Notes under the pieces: model-generated
What the model was told of the DNA's origin: nothing
What the model saw: only the letters and a program-made list of their open reading frames with translations
Database searches by the model: none
Shown: piece by piece, positions 16,640 through 30,200 of the stretch
Layout: each line of letters opens with the position of its first letter
Position numbering within the stretch: the first letter of the stretch is position 1
Translations under genes and position numbers: made by a program
Source of the DNA: Sitta carolinensis
Lineage: Eukaryota > Chordata > Aves > Passeriformes > Sittidae
Assembly: GCA_032173965.1 (NCBI GenBank)
Contig: JAVUNC010000005.1
Location: forward strand, 45,494,501 to 45,558,500
Length of the DNA: 64,000 nucleotides
Reading direction: 5' to 3'

Positions 16640-17862
16640 GCTAGTGTCTTAGTGAAAGATGCCTAGGTCAATCTGGCTACTCCACAGGGCTATTCCTCCC
16701 CAGCTGCAGTACTTGAAATTCCTGTTGTTGAAGTTTGTAGGATACCTGTCAGGCTGTTTATACAACCTCTCATGAGCTCTCTGAGTGGCAGCATGATGAG
16801 CTATCGTACCAACTGCTCCTGCCAGTTTTGTATCATCTGCAAAGCTGTTGAGGGTGTTCTCTGTCCCATCATACAAGTCATTAATGACTGCATACTGGTC
16901 TAAGAATTCAGTCCTGGGATATACCAGGAATTACTGCCTCTAGCTGGGCTTCCTGCTGCTGATCCAAAACCTGTGAGACAAACAGTTTCAAATTGAACTC
17001 ACCATGTCCTTATCTATTATGTGCTTTATGATTTTGTCAGTGAAGACTGCTGAAAGCCTTGTTAAGTTCAAGCTCTGCCATTGCTCCTGAGCCTGTCTTC
17101 TTGTCATAGAAAGCTATCAGGTTTCTTCCCTCCTTCTTAAAGACCAGAGTGATGTTTGATTTTTTCCCAGTCATCAGGAGTCTCTCCCAGTAGTTACAAC
17201 CCTTCAAAGGCAATTGAAGGTGGTCTTATAGTGGCATCAGCATCTCCCTCAACTCCCTTAGTACATTCCACCAGAACCCATAGACCTACTCATGTCCAGC
17301 CTGTGTAGATGCTCCTTAAACTGATTCTACTCCATGGAGGGCAAGTCTTTCTTGTTTTGGACTTTTATCCAGGTTTCAGATACCTGAAATTCCTGGAGAG
17401 GGCTTTTATCAGTGAAGACTGAGGCAAAGGCAGTATTGAATACCTTGGTTTTCTCTATGTTTGTCAGCTAGTCCCCTGTCCTATTTAGCAGCAAACCCTA
17501 ATTTTCCTTCTGCTGCTTTTACACTTGTAAAAGTCTTTCTTCTTGCCCTGCACATCTCTTGCCATATGCAATGGGGTGGACTTTAACTTTGCTGACACTG
17601 TCTCTGTATGTATTGCATGCTCTGCATTCCTCTTGGATCATGTAACTTCTACGCTGCTTTTCCATGCTTGATTTTAGTTAGAAACTCCTTGTTCATCCAT
17701 GTGGGCCACCTGATGACTTTGCTTGATTCATGCTTTAAAGGTGGACTGCTATTTAAGTTGAAGGAGGTGATTTTTGAGTGATGAACAGCTCTTCTTGACT
17801 TCTCTTCTCTCCAGGGCCATATCCCATGACATTCTTCCAAACCAGTCCTCCACATGCTAAAG
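16640..17862 (-). mobile_element. CR1 LINE reverse-transcriptase fragment, minus strand
   Basis: Read on the minus strand, this 1.2-kb block matches avian CR1 ORF2. Near 17640-17855 the frame gives NKEFLTKIKHGKAA. The middle shows the linker equivalents, and at 16649-16876 the frame gives ENTLNSFADDTKLAGAVGT, the RT catalytic region. Stops and shifts break the frame, so it is inactive. Unlike normal LINE remnants it has lost its 3' end (about 700 bp of ORF2 end and tail), which ends abruptly near 16640. This suggests a later deletion. A perfect 19-bp hairpin sits 26 bp beyond its upstream end. Confidence 0.82.
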
Positions 17863-17887
17863 TATGCACAGTTCCATCATCTTTTAG

Positions 17888-17929
17888 ATTATTTGCCTTT
17901 AGATGGTCCACCATCTAAAGGCAAATAAT
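17888..17929. repeat. Perfect 19-bp inverted repeat with 4-nt loop
   Basis: The arm ATTATTTGCCTTTAGATGG (17888-17906) is followed by TCCA and then by its exact reverse complement (17911-17929). The stem has no mismatch. It is shorter than a microRNA precursor, and no transcript is implied by the context. It may have arisen by template switching at the edge of the CR1. Confidence 0.95.
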
Positions 17930-20900
17930 GGAGACATGCCAAATTTTTAATTAATTTCTCAAACTCTGGACTGGGAAATAGATTGCTAAGATTCTGTTGA
18001 ATTGTAAAAGTAAGGGAGAGATCAACCATAGGTACAGGAAAAGAGTACTTTGCCATACCTCAGTTATTGCCTTGAAATAATCCAAGGTCAGGTGTAAAGG
18101 CAGTCAAGGTCTCATTTCATTTTAGCACCTTCTGGCTGACATTCTGATTAGAGAAATCACCTGTCTCTGCCCAGTTTTACTGGAAAACTCAAAAAACTGT
18201 CTCCAGGCAATTAGGGATCAAGATTTTCCACCTGAAGAAGCAAGGAACAGTATATTAACAGAACAGATATTTATTACATTCAAGAAGCCTAAAATATCTG
18301 GTAAATTATAGTTAATTCCTGAAATAAATAGAAGGTATTCCAAACAAGATTTTATCAGCTTCTTTGCAATACAGTCCATTTTACTGGCAGGCTGTTCAAA
18401 GGTTTCTATTGCAACTCATACTTAGGGGAGTTACATAAAACTTGATGTAGGAATAAGTGACAAAGGTTTTGTTTATTTCATATTATTATCTGTTGACTTT
18501 AAAAGGCCTAGGTAACAAGACAAGTTAAGCAACAAGTCAATGATTAAACGGATAAAACAGGTATCAACTCTGCTGATTTAAAAAGATATTTAGAAAGTAC
18601 AAAGGAAAAGAAAAACAGTTCTCTGAGTTGTAAGAAATTTGAAGTACTAAATTTTTTTCTGTTCTTATTTAAATTCTCTGATACTTATTAATTATCTTCT
18701 TGTTCAGGCAATTTATTTTTTTATAACTTTGAATGTTTGAGGAGAGGCATATTTTTGGCAAATTCTGTTTATAGATCAGCTTTACAATACAGCAAGGTTA
18801 TGCTTTGTCAGTTTTCCAAAAAAGATTTAAGATTTGATGCCTCCAGAGCAAATATCTTGGAATATAGACAGTATTATGCAATAGCAGTGACATAAAGGTC
18901 TTGCACAGTTTAAGGTTACAGTTCACCACCTATTTGAACAGCAGTTCTGTCAATGGGAATATAGCAGTTTCCTCACGTTTTGTAACTTTGACTTACCACC
19001 CTTGTACTAAATTGAAAGTGGTAAGAGCTAAGTATATTCTTCCTTTACTCTCTCTGGAATGAACTCAATTTGGAGAAAAAAATAATGCAATTTCAGGGTT
19101 TATGTGCATTTCCATATTGTTATCACATATCTAGGAGAAAAATGTTTTCTGTTTTGAAAATCTAATGTTGCTACATGCATTTTTTTTCCTCCTCTATTAA
19201 TCTTTTATTTGGCGGTATGCATGAGGATGACTTTCTGGAGGTTTGCATTACATACTGGAAGTAATTAACTTATTAATATTAAAACAAGATTAGTTGCCTC
19301 TAATAATCACATTGTTGTTCCAGTATTTGGTATTGTTGATGTTTCCATCAACTTCTGCTGCTGAATTTATCATCAGCAGTTATTATTGGGGACAAACAAC
19401 TGGAAAAAGAATATGGTATAACTTTTGCCCTTCAGTTGTTGGTGATGTCAATTTAATCATATGTAGAGATTCTCTTTCCTTTGAGAATCAATAACAACAC
19501 TTACACATAGACATATACATGCTTCACCCCCCTAAATATTAATGTGTAATTTTGCTGCAGCTGAGACTTAGCTGTAGTCCTCATGATAACCAGAACAGCA
19601 GCTCTGATTATTGGTGCTGTCTTGTTTTAATTTCTCACTCAAATTTAATAGATCATAAAACTGGAACTGCGCTCTCCATGCTGCGTGGTGGCTGGTTCCT
19701 GTGGACTGGGAATGTTTTTGTTAAGCAGTCCTGTACATCAAATAGGTTGGTAGAAAGGCTCCTGAATCCTATTTCTTTGAGCCCATTTCTTTGCTAGTTC
19801 CTTCTGGACAAAAGAGTTAACACCAGGGATAGCTGCTCTATCCAGCCACTTCTCTGAAGAACTTACTAGCTAGCATTTCTGTAATGATAACACTTTTCTT
19901 TCCCATTTCCATTGTGGTAACCAGTTCCTTCGTCCAAGAGATACAAACACGGCTGCAATTGGCTGTGGTATGTAGGAATGAATCCTGCAGGCTCACGAGG
20001 ATTTATTCTATCATGGATTATCAGCTGAGAAAGGGCCATCTCCTTATGAGCACAGCACATTCTCTGGGTAGGCAACTCCACTGACCAAGGGAAATAAAAG
20101 TTTTGGTGGAAGGGTTGTAAGTTCAGAGAGCTGTAGGCACAATCCCCCACTAACTTGAAGCAATTTTGAGGAAACCTCCAGGGATAAGGATAGAAACCTC
20201 TAATTTGTGTCCAAATTTGTCAGGAGTCAGTGCATGCAAAGGAGCATTGGCTTAAGTTGCTGATTAAGTAGCTGAGTAGGTGAGCTGCCATGTTTAGAAC
20301 TGATTTTTCCCCCCCTTTTCCTCATAAATTTTCTTATCTTACACACCTGCTTAGAGAAAAAGTTAATGCCTAAAATTCATAAATTTGTTACATTCTCCCC
20401 CTCATGAAGATTTTTCAGGAGGGGGTCACAAAAGACAAGAGACAGAACTAGACAAACTAGTAGGCATGCCATCTACTCTAGATAACCTGGTTTTGTTATA
20501 TGTTTTGTGTTTCAGGATGAGATGGGGAGATGAAATACATCAGCCAAGTGAGATTTGACATAAAGGAGGGATCTGCCAATGCAAATGATCCCATATTTTG
20601 GGATGAGACACAATTTTGGACAAAAAATAATATTCAGATTAGATATTGATAAATAAAGCTTTTGTTCAGATCTAGCCCAAGCTAATACTGCTATGAGATA
20701 AATAACCTCTCCATTTCCTGATAGGCATTATTTAAATTTAATAAGCTTTATACCACATTTAGTTTCTCTCTTCTAAAAAAGGAAGTAATTTGTTTTCAGA
20801 ATGCAGTGATGTCAACAAAAGATTAGGAGAGAAAGGAAAATAAATCACTTCTTCCAAGATCTATTGTTCAATATTCCTTTAACTGTCTCTTCAATGACCA

Positions 20901-23900
20901 CACTTTTTCTTGATCTTCAAATCCCTTTTTTTCCCTTGTATCAGCTCTTTATTAGGTGGAAACTAAGAGCACAATCAGATTGATCTGGGCCCTGGTACAT
21001 GAAAATACTTTTCTGATTTTGGAAATATCTCAGCTGTATCCAGGACCCAACATGATCTAATTTCCAGTCCCTTTGTCTCTTATTAACTTTGTGGAATCAT
21101 GAGTACTCTTCAGCTAACCTTGTGACATATCTCAGTATTTCCTGTGCAAGTTGGACATTGAAGGTCCAGTCCTGCTGCTGCGCCTCTTGCCTGCCACAGG
21201 TGATCATAACTATGTTCATTGTTCGTATAATTCTCTTAGGGAACAAGGAAGAGTCAACAAAAGCTTTGAGAGCTCTCTGCATTAGGGTCCTGAGGTACTA
21301 ATTGGCTTTAAAACACCTAATCAGCCTCATCTGGAGCCTCCCACATGCCTTGCCTGAGGGTTGAGGATGCTGCTTAAGCTCAAACCCAGCCTTCTAGTCC
21401 TGGTTTGTGTTAAGTTTCTGGAAGTGTGTTTGGTATTGTCTCCTCATATCTTTGCTAATGAGTGTATTTTTTTCCACTGGATCCAGGTGGAGTGCAGGTG
21501 TGAGGCTGTAGCCTGCAGTATCTGCAGTCCTGCCTCTGCTCCACCTCCTGGAAGGACCTTGGGCTGATGCTGCAGCAGTGAGCTTCCAGGCCTGCATCTA
21601 GCCCTACCTCTTCCTGCTGCTCCTAGTTGATCCCTGGATGGCCTCTCATCCTGTTTACCCTGGGCCATTGCTATCAGCATCCTGGCCCCTCAGGTACTGT
21701 GGAGCTCTCCTTAGCTCCAGTTTTATCCTCTCATGGAACAGCCCTGCTCCTGCTCCTTCCTGACGTTACGAGTGCCTGCCTTATCAAAGGAAGCTTCTCC
21801 CAAACTGAGCACTGCAGTATTACTTAGAGTAGAATCTGATGTTCACTTTTCCCTTAGATGTGAAGGTATGTCATTACATCTTAGGTGTGAAGATGTCATT
21901 ACATCTCCACCAACTGCTGAGTCTGCCATATACCCATTTTTTCCTGGCTGGTCATGCACTTCCTGAGACAGGATAGAGAGATTCCCCCAGGCTTTGCCCT
22001 GGGTTCCTCTTGGGCATCTGATGCTGGCTCTGCAGCCTCCCTCAAGGAATGATGAGAGCAGTCATCTCCTGCAATGCTTCAGGGCATGGTAGAGCCTCCT
22101 CTAGAACAATAAATTATAGAGCAGAAGGTTTAAGAGGTTAATGCTGACCCTGCCTTGCCAGAGTCCTGCACTTCCAATTCTTTACACTGTCCATTCATAT
22201 GATGTCAAGTCTACACTTCCTCTCCCCTCCTGAAATATTTTCTTGCTAGCTACTGAACTAGTCCTTTTAAACATCTGTCTTTTTCTTGACCCTAGACAAA
22301 GTATGAGAAAAAAGTAGAGGTTTAAAAGCTTGTGGAATTAATTTACTTAGTGTAATTATTTTATCATTCCAAAAACCCATCTAAAAATATTCTAGTATTT
22401 ATTTATTAATAATACTTCGCTTGTCATCTTTGACATTTAGTTTAAGAGAACTACTTATTAATGAAAGGACAGTGTTTTCATTTACTGGAATAGATCAACA
22501 TTTCTTAACAATTTTATCTCTCCAAATATTTACATAAATGAAGGCTAACACTCATTGAACTCAATCACTATCACACTGTAAAACATCAAAATGCCAAGAT
22601 AAAAAAATTTTAAGAATAAAGTATTTATTTAGTCAGAGAACTTCTTATCAGCTAATACTGTACTAACATGTTTAAAGCTGTGATTTCTTTAGGAACTTGC
22701 AAACTTGTAACCTCTAGAAGGGGGTAAGGGTGGAAAACAACACGTAATATCAGTGTCTTAACTAAAATTCAAAATAATAAAAGATAATCTAATGTGGAAT
22801 ACAAGAACTTATTAATAGAAAAACACATCCGAAATTTCATTTAAGTCAGCTAGAGGGAAGCAGACCAAGTTTTCCCTACTGAGACTTAGCTTTTGAGGCT
22901 GTAGCTGATTCCACATATAGTCAGCTCTCTTCTTGCACCCAGGCAGCTGTAAGATGGTATCTCACATATATGGTCTCACTAGAGAATGTTGGCTAACAAT
23001 TAACTGCCTGTCACCAGGGAGGAATTTCCCCTCTTAGGACAGATTGTTCTGTAGTCATTTTACCCTTTATGACATTCCACTTAAAATATGCAAGTGACAC
23101 ATTATTTCATCAGGGCAAAATATCAGATTATTGAATAAATTTTGCCCTGCTCAGAAACTGAATAATCAGAGAGCAACTTACAATGAAGAGGCTCTGATTA
23201 ATGAAAGACTTATTCAACAAACTAAACTAATCTTAAAAGCAGTAATTCCTCTACTTTTGAAATGCAGGAGGTAAAAAAATAAAAATATTAACAGACATTA
23301 GAATTAACTTACTGAAATTTGCACCCATTAAGTGCAAAGTGGTGTAGAGGATGTGCATCCTCTAGATAGCAATGATAAATAAGGCGTGCCACAGTGATGA
23401 AAGAAGACTTGGGGGTGACTCTTGTTCAGTGGCAACTGTTTATGGTCATGCTGTGAACACTTTCTGAGTTGAAACTGATGCACAATTTAGTTCATGTGAT
23501 CTCTCAGGTGTCTGCAGTACCATTTGTTCCAGGAGCTGTAAGAATACAGAAAAAGTCGTTGAGCGCAAGTAGATCTTGGTCAAGACACATGTCCTTTGGC
23601 AGGGGCCATGAAACAAACACAGATCCAAGGTATCTAACTCATGGTGATGGCTGCGAATTGGATCTTTTGTCAGGAATGTCTAGGCGTTTCCAGGGTGATG
23701 ACAGCTCCAGGTGCCAGTTGGAAAAGCTGATTTATCTTTTAGCCAAGTCAGATCTACTTCTTGCAATTCTCACCTGCCCCAAGATGTTTCCAGGAATCCC
23801 TAAGTCAAGAAGATACGTTTTCCCACTGGCAAGACAGGATGTTTCTCCCTTTGCATCTTGGGATCAGAGAAATTAATCCATTGGCAGAGCTCTATCTGGC

Positions 23901-23925
23901 TTTAGCTCCTTGTCCTCACCTTCCC
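17930..23925. other. Intergenic, no gene seen
   Basis: This is 6 kb of mostly AT-rich sequence. A somewhat GC-richer part at about 21350-22100 has overlapping open frames of 60 to 78 codons without recognisable domains. A 27-bp near-tandem duplication lies at 21856-21907 and a 9-bp palindrome at 23345-23364. No coding, RNA or mobile feature can be supported. Confidence 0.7.
21856..21907 (+). repeat. Two-copy imperfect tandem duplication, ~27 bp
   Basis: The segment TTAGATGTGAAGGTATGTCA plus TTACATC is followed directly by a second copy, TTAGGTGTGAAGATGTCATT plus ACATC. One copy has a 2-base deletion and a few substitutions. Confidence 0.8.
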
Positions 23926-23927
23926 TG

Positions 23928-24200
23928 CAGCAATGACTGTCTAACACAGGAGAGGAACTGCCTCCAGTTGTGCCAGGGGTGGTTGAGATTGAGTGTTAGG
24001 AAAACTTTCTTCACCCACAGGGCTGTCAAACATTGGAACAATCTGCCCAGGGAAGTGGTTGAGTCACCACCCTGGAGGAATTCAGAAGTTGTGTAGATGT
24101 GGCACTTATGGACATGTTTTACTGGTGGGCTTGGTGGTGCTGGGTTAATGGTTGGACTCAATGACCTAAGAGGTCTTCTTCAACCTGAACAGTTCTACAG
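23928..24200 (+). mobile_element. CR1 LINE 3' fragment
   Basis: This is sense CR1 3' sequence. It contains GAGATTGAGTGTTAGGAAAA, TTTCTTCACCCACAGGGCTG, CATTGGAACAATCTGCCCAG, a GGTTGGACTCAATGACCTAA segment and AGGTCTTCTTCAACCT near the end, as in the conserved CR1 3' UTR. The peptide [16 protein letters not shown] at about 24028-24075 is the last conserved ORF2 motif. It lacks the terminal microsatellite, or this is degraded to GTTCTACAG. Confidence 0.88.
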
Positions 24201-27200
24201 TTATCATGTGTACAATATTGTTTGAGCTCCAGAGAACTGTCTGTGAGTAGTCAGTAAGCTTTTCAGCTGCTGGAAATAAATTCTGAGCAAAAAGGAGCAG
24301 TTACTGGTTATTTGTGGGTATATGATTTTTTTTTTAAAATGTGTGATGAGGCATTCATTTGGATGTGGAGAAAAGGAAATGTTGAAGGTGAACACTCAAC
24401 CTACTTTTTTCTTCTTTTCCTCCTATCTCTTTCTGCACCATATTTTTTCCCATCCACACTTTTGAAGGCAAACTACTTTGTTGCCAGGATTTGTCTTTCC
24501 TTTGCATGAGGTACTTTGGCAGCAAAAGTGTGGAATGGCATTTATTTCAGTGGAGAAAAGACAGAGTAGCAGGAGGAGGAGCAAATGAGCTGTGCCCAAC
24601 ACCCCCACTCTTTCATGGAGTGTGAAGTTTATGAAGTGGTATTTTCTAGGCAGACAGATTTCTAGCTCTGAATGTTATCTATATCCCTGGCTTTATTGCT
24701 GAACATTTGGGCAGGTAATGGTGTAGATGTAGTGTAGAGCACAAGCTCTTTGTCAATTACAGAAGTAATGCTACTATTGTCTGGAAAAGTTTCAGAATGT
24801 CAGGTAATATTCTGAAATTTTAAAAATTATAGAATGTAATGCTATCTTATAGAAGACATTCCATTTATAAATATCTGTGTTTAAGTGTTTCCTCATTTTA
24901 TTCTCTCCCTGATGCTGTGTATGTAATTCTTGAAACACCACAGAAGATATATTTGATTTGCTCCAATTCCTTTCTCTTCAATTTTAATTTGTACATGAAC
25001 TGCAATAAATATGAACACCTGGCTTTAACCAGTAATGCCACATGTCATTGCTACAGGCAACATCTCCTCTTCTGATCATGTGGATTATTTCTTTGTTTTT
25101 CCCAATAATATCTTGAATGTATTGATTGGTGGAGGAAACACCACTTTGGCACTTGCCTCTTTATTATCGTAAGGAAAAGAAAAACGTTTTAATGCAACAA
25201 ATGTCTTAGTGAATAGGGACATTAAATTCTAATTAATTTGTGCTAAACTCTTAGCTGTCTGACAAACAACAGAGGAAAATACTTTTTGGGAAAGAACATT
25301 TATTGAAAGCTAGTCTCTAGGGTCTTCTAAAAAGCAATTGCTCTGGGCCACCAACTATATCATACCAATTCTGGGGGAAGCTGAATGATGAAAAGGAAAT
25401 TTCGGATCTTTGGAACTTAACCAAGAGGCTGAAAGCTCCGTGAGACATAATATGACATTTTTGGACTTCTCAGCTCCACTTCTGCTTTTTCTCCTGGCAA
25501 GGGACAAAACCCATCACTGGCCTCAGGATGACCAAAGAAATTCGGTTTTTTGCATATATTTTCTAGGCACCACTGGAGTGGACATATAGTAGAAAGTGTC
25601 AGATGGGCTGTTGGCATGCTTGGTTGAATAGACCACCTGTGTCCTGTGAGTAGGGATGTTTTGGAATAATTCTCTTACTTGAAAGTACTTTGTTGATTTT
25701 GATAAAGGTGAATTTGTCAAATGGAAGTCTCATTGTTTACAGAAGTGAGATGGCGTTCAGAAAGTCAGAAATGAGGACTGAGAACACCTTAGTCTTAAAT
25801 GTATTTATCATATGTCCAGTGCCTGCTGGAATGAGATGTAGGCATAAATCCCTGGAAACAGTTGTCCCTTGGGAGTTAGTCTCCAGAGACAGCCTTACAG
25901 CATCATTCTCCAATTGCTCTCTTCAGAAATCTGTCCTACCACAAGTGTTTGGGTGGCCAGCAGGTGAATTTGCAAGGGACAGACATAAAAGAGACTCATT
26001 ATTAATAATATTTTCATGAGAAGTATAGAGAATTTATAGAGAATCTGAGTTGCCCTGATAAAAGTTTGAGGATTTATATACCTATTTAAAGTATTAATTT
26101 TTTCTTTTAAAATGAGGCAAAGTGAAATAATTTAATTCTTGGTAATTTTAGGGCCAGCAGCTCTCACTCTCCTCAGAGAAAAGACTGTGTTTGCTGCCCA
26201 ATGCCTCTCTTTGCTCAAGTAGGAGGCACAGCCTGTGTCTCTGTGTATTCAATCTTGCTCAGACAGTGCAAATATGTAGGGAAGGATGGACATCATATAC
26301 TGTGTGGCAATCATGAACTCACATACCATGAGTGATGCTGTCAGTGGTCTCCTCTGAAATTTGACTTGGTGCCACTGCCAGATCAAACTCACTTCTACTG
26401 GGTATGTTTAGCAATGCAAACCAGGGAATTATTATGCTTCCTGTGGAGGTGAGATGTTGAAATAAAACAGCATCAATCCATTCCTCTCCACTTTGATTTC
26501 CTGTCCAGGGTAAATGGGGAGGTGGTAGTTCAAGGTCCCCTTTCTGTCAGTGACAACACATCAGCATTTTCAGATACAGTGCAACCCACCCAACAATGTG
26601 CTTTTCCAACTACAGATACCATTAGGGGCCTCAGTTTCTTGTCTAAAGCTTTATACGATGAGCCAAAATCAAAATGATGCCATTTTTTAAAGATTGTTGC
26701 CGATACAGGAATTAAATTTTAATGTCCTCACATCCCTGTGATCCTGTAATTTTTAGCCTACTCTGCTTCAGTACTCAGTGTAATGCTCAGTCTCCTTAAA
26801 AAGTGTGAAAAATAACAGAAATATTTAAAAATCAAGTTTATGTCTTGGAATAACCTCTGGGCTCTTTGGATGGGAAAGACAAGGAGGCTGAGGATGTCAT
26901 AAAAATGTACACATGCAAGGAAAGCATCATAATTAGCAACAATGTGCTATCACTCCGGTGTCTGAGTTAACTTCCCTCTGCACACGATCAGAGTGTTAAC
27001 GAGCATCTCAAATCTCTGTGCTGATGGTCAAGCTGGAATTCATGACATTTTAATACAGCCCATGTTTGGAGAGTTTCGCAAAGAAAGAATTGTTAATGAG
27101 TAATCCTTGTCCATTAGGGCACTGAGCCAATAAACCCAAGCTTTGATTCATTGTGTTATCACTACAGGCTTCTGCTAAACATGAAAGAAAAACAAAACAA

Positions 27201-30200
27201 AAATGTTCCTATGTGAGAATCATTAGGATACTGAACTGAGTGCAGAACTGTCTTACATCCTGCCATCTGCAGTCTTCCAGAAAAGAACAGTAAGTAATAA
27301 TTCCTTAAACTGATAGCTCTTGCTGTTGTTTTGTACAAAAGTAATTTTATCATCTGAATTATTTAGTGGATGTTAACGGATTTTTGATCAAAAAAGAAAA
27401 TTAAAGTGAAGAATAATGTAAGAAGTCATTTCATCCACAAAACTGTCTCCACAGTAGGAATTCCCCTTGGGAAAAGCGGTAAAGTAAAAAATAAGGTCAT
27501 GTTGAAATTTGTCTTTAGAAACTGGCTTCTGTGTGTCACTGAAAGAGAAGGTATAAGTTTGATATTGAGACTTCATTGCAACAGTGCTATCTAGTTAATC
27601 GTGTGCATTAGCTTTGAATATATATTTGTTTGGTTGTTTTTTTTTTTTTTATCCTTTTAGAATCAGGAAATATTTTCAATGTGATTAATGGGAGAACAGA
27701 GAAAAATCCAGAAAGGGAAAATTATATTTGTTTCATACAGTTTTTTCTTTGACAGTTCTGTGTACAGATTCCAAGTGCGTCTTCCAAAGCTGAAGACTTT
27801 AGCACATATTTCACATAACTAGGAAAGGTAAAAGAGGATTTAAAATTTCAAGTGATTACTATTTGAATCCTTCGCTAGTTTTTTAAAAAAATGTAATTCT
27901 ATTCTGAGTGTTTCTGCTACTCATTTGTCTTCAGAAAACCATAACTGTGGCAGAACACATTTTGCTTTTGTTATTTTTATTGCTATTGCTCGTGTTACTG
28001 AGAACCTAGAGATTGAGAATTATATTGGAGTCGCAGAAATGTCTAAATGACAGTCCAAAATGTTAGAAGTGTAGGGCTTGCAGCTTTTCAGGTGAGACAT
28101 GAAAAAGGTGCTGGAAAAAGCAAGAAACACATAAATGGTGTTTAGGAGGTAATCCCAGGCAGAGTCAGAAGCTGGCCCCACGCTTTGAATTACTTGCCTG
28201 CTTAAAGAAATGTCATTGATACTTGTCATAGAGTTTTCAGTTCTACTTGGGACTCAGATACCTGTTTTTGCTTTAGAATTAAGAAGTAGGAATGTTCTAT
28301 TTTTTTCTGTGTCCTGCATCTCTTTTCTGCTCTGATTTTAAACTCCATATTAAGAAATGTAACAGAAAATTTAAAACAAACACAGTAACACTAGTCCTGT
28401 CTCTGCTTCTCAAACTTGCTAGTATGGTTGCTTGCATTTTGCATCAGCTGCTCTGCTTGCCAAAATGACCTGAGAGCAGCAGGCTGGAAATAGAGAGCAC
28501 AAATCTTTCTAATGCTTTCAGGTCCCTTTGATGCTCTTTAAAACAAACAGGTAAGCAAATGAAATAGCTTCTCAAATAACTGAGGCACTGTGTTAAATAT
28601 TCTACAGAAGGGATATGAGGCCACATCAAAAGCCTGTGTGAATCTATCTTTCCATTGATGTTAACAACATTTGGATTGGGCCATAGATTAAGGATGTTAC
28701 TGAAATTTCTCTTTGAGCAATAGGCAGTCAGATGTGTAAAGAATAGGAAAATATTATGGGACAGATATCTGGAAGGAAATGTACTTCACTAATATTTGTA
28801 AAGGATTTTGCATGTGCTTTGATATATGAAGGAAGCTTTGCTGAGTAATTGAAATAGATTAAATCATTTTTCTGAAGGTAAACCACAATTAGACTGTCAT
28901 GGAGCTTTTCTGATGATCAAATGTATTTTTACATTACTTGAAAGTGTGAGGCCATGTTTTGTTTTCAGTGAGCTCAGTTGATTTAACTTTAATTATTTCA
29001 GTCAGAGAGTTGGCTTTGCTTACACAGAAGCCAGGGAAAGCTTTACTATTGGCCAGAGCAAGGTAAGATAAGAGCCCACAATAAATCTGAAATCTAGAGT
29101 TCAATGGTAAGCCCAATTGTGTATACATACATATTTGTATACCTCAATGAACATATATCCCATTAAAAATTTGAAATAATATGTATATACATCCATACAG
29201 TGGGAAAAAAGCCCATATATAATAATACATATGTAAATTTTCTTAGTTAAACATAGAACATGTAAACACACATTGATTGTTCTGAAGTGTGTTAAAAGTT
29301 ACATGTAATAAAATTTTATGCAATTTGGAGCTCTTAACATGCAGTTGAAAACCATAATCTCAAGCAGCTGGGCACATACTTTACTTTATACATACAGATC
29401 TCTATTTTTCTTTGCTTTATACTTTGGCCCATTAAAATCATCCAAAGGTGATGGAGTAAATTGGTTTATTTAAAAAGTTAACTAAAAATTATTTGTAAAA
29501 AGAAGCTTTCTAATTTATCACATGCTTTTTTTTTTTTTTTCTCTTGAGAGGCTCTTATTCTGGAGAGCAGTAATGATTTCCTGTGCTTCTATTGCCTTTA
29601 TTTTAGCTTTTACATGTCAGATGTCCTTTATTTTTGTGGTTACACCTCAGAATGGAGTATCAGTCCAATATAGTGACTTACATTATTTCCCAGAACCGAA
29701 CAATGTATGGACTAAGTGTGGCTTAAATGCTCTGTACTGTGTACCTAGTGTAGGTCTTAGAGCTGGAAATCAGCACCTGCTGCTTTTAAATACATGTGAA
29801 ATTAGTTATACGGTTAAATCGAATGTAGTTTAGATATCTCACAACAGCCTGGACTCAGGAGAAAATCAAAGCCAGATATCAATCAGTATTTAATGAAGTT
29901 TGGTGTTCAGTGAAATTAACAGTACCAAAGCTAGATGTACTGGAAAATATATTTCTGTCCTTTTTTATGGTGATCTTGTACCTTGCAGAAACCCCAAGAT
30001 AGGAGTAAACCCTTCCATGAAATCTAGTAAATGGTCTACATCAGCTGGATATATTAAAGAAAATGAAGTATTAAAATGGTGGGAATTATGAAATCATCAT
30101 GAACATTTGGCTTGAACTGCATCCGTCCAGACAAAAATTTATGTGGCAGGAGGCGTACAGTTACAAAACCTGTAATGTCCTACAATAGCACAGAGTATCA

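Noticed and set aside
24154..24172. Possible FXR response element (ACTCAATGACCT, IR-1-like)
   Set aside because: Only one half matches AGGTCA/TGACCT; it is part of the normal CR1 3' consensus found in many genomic copies.
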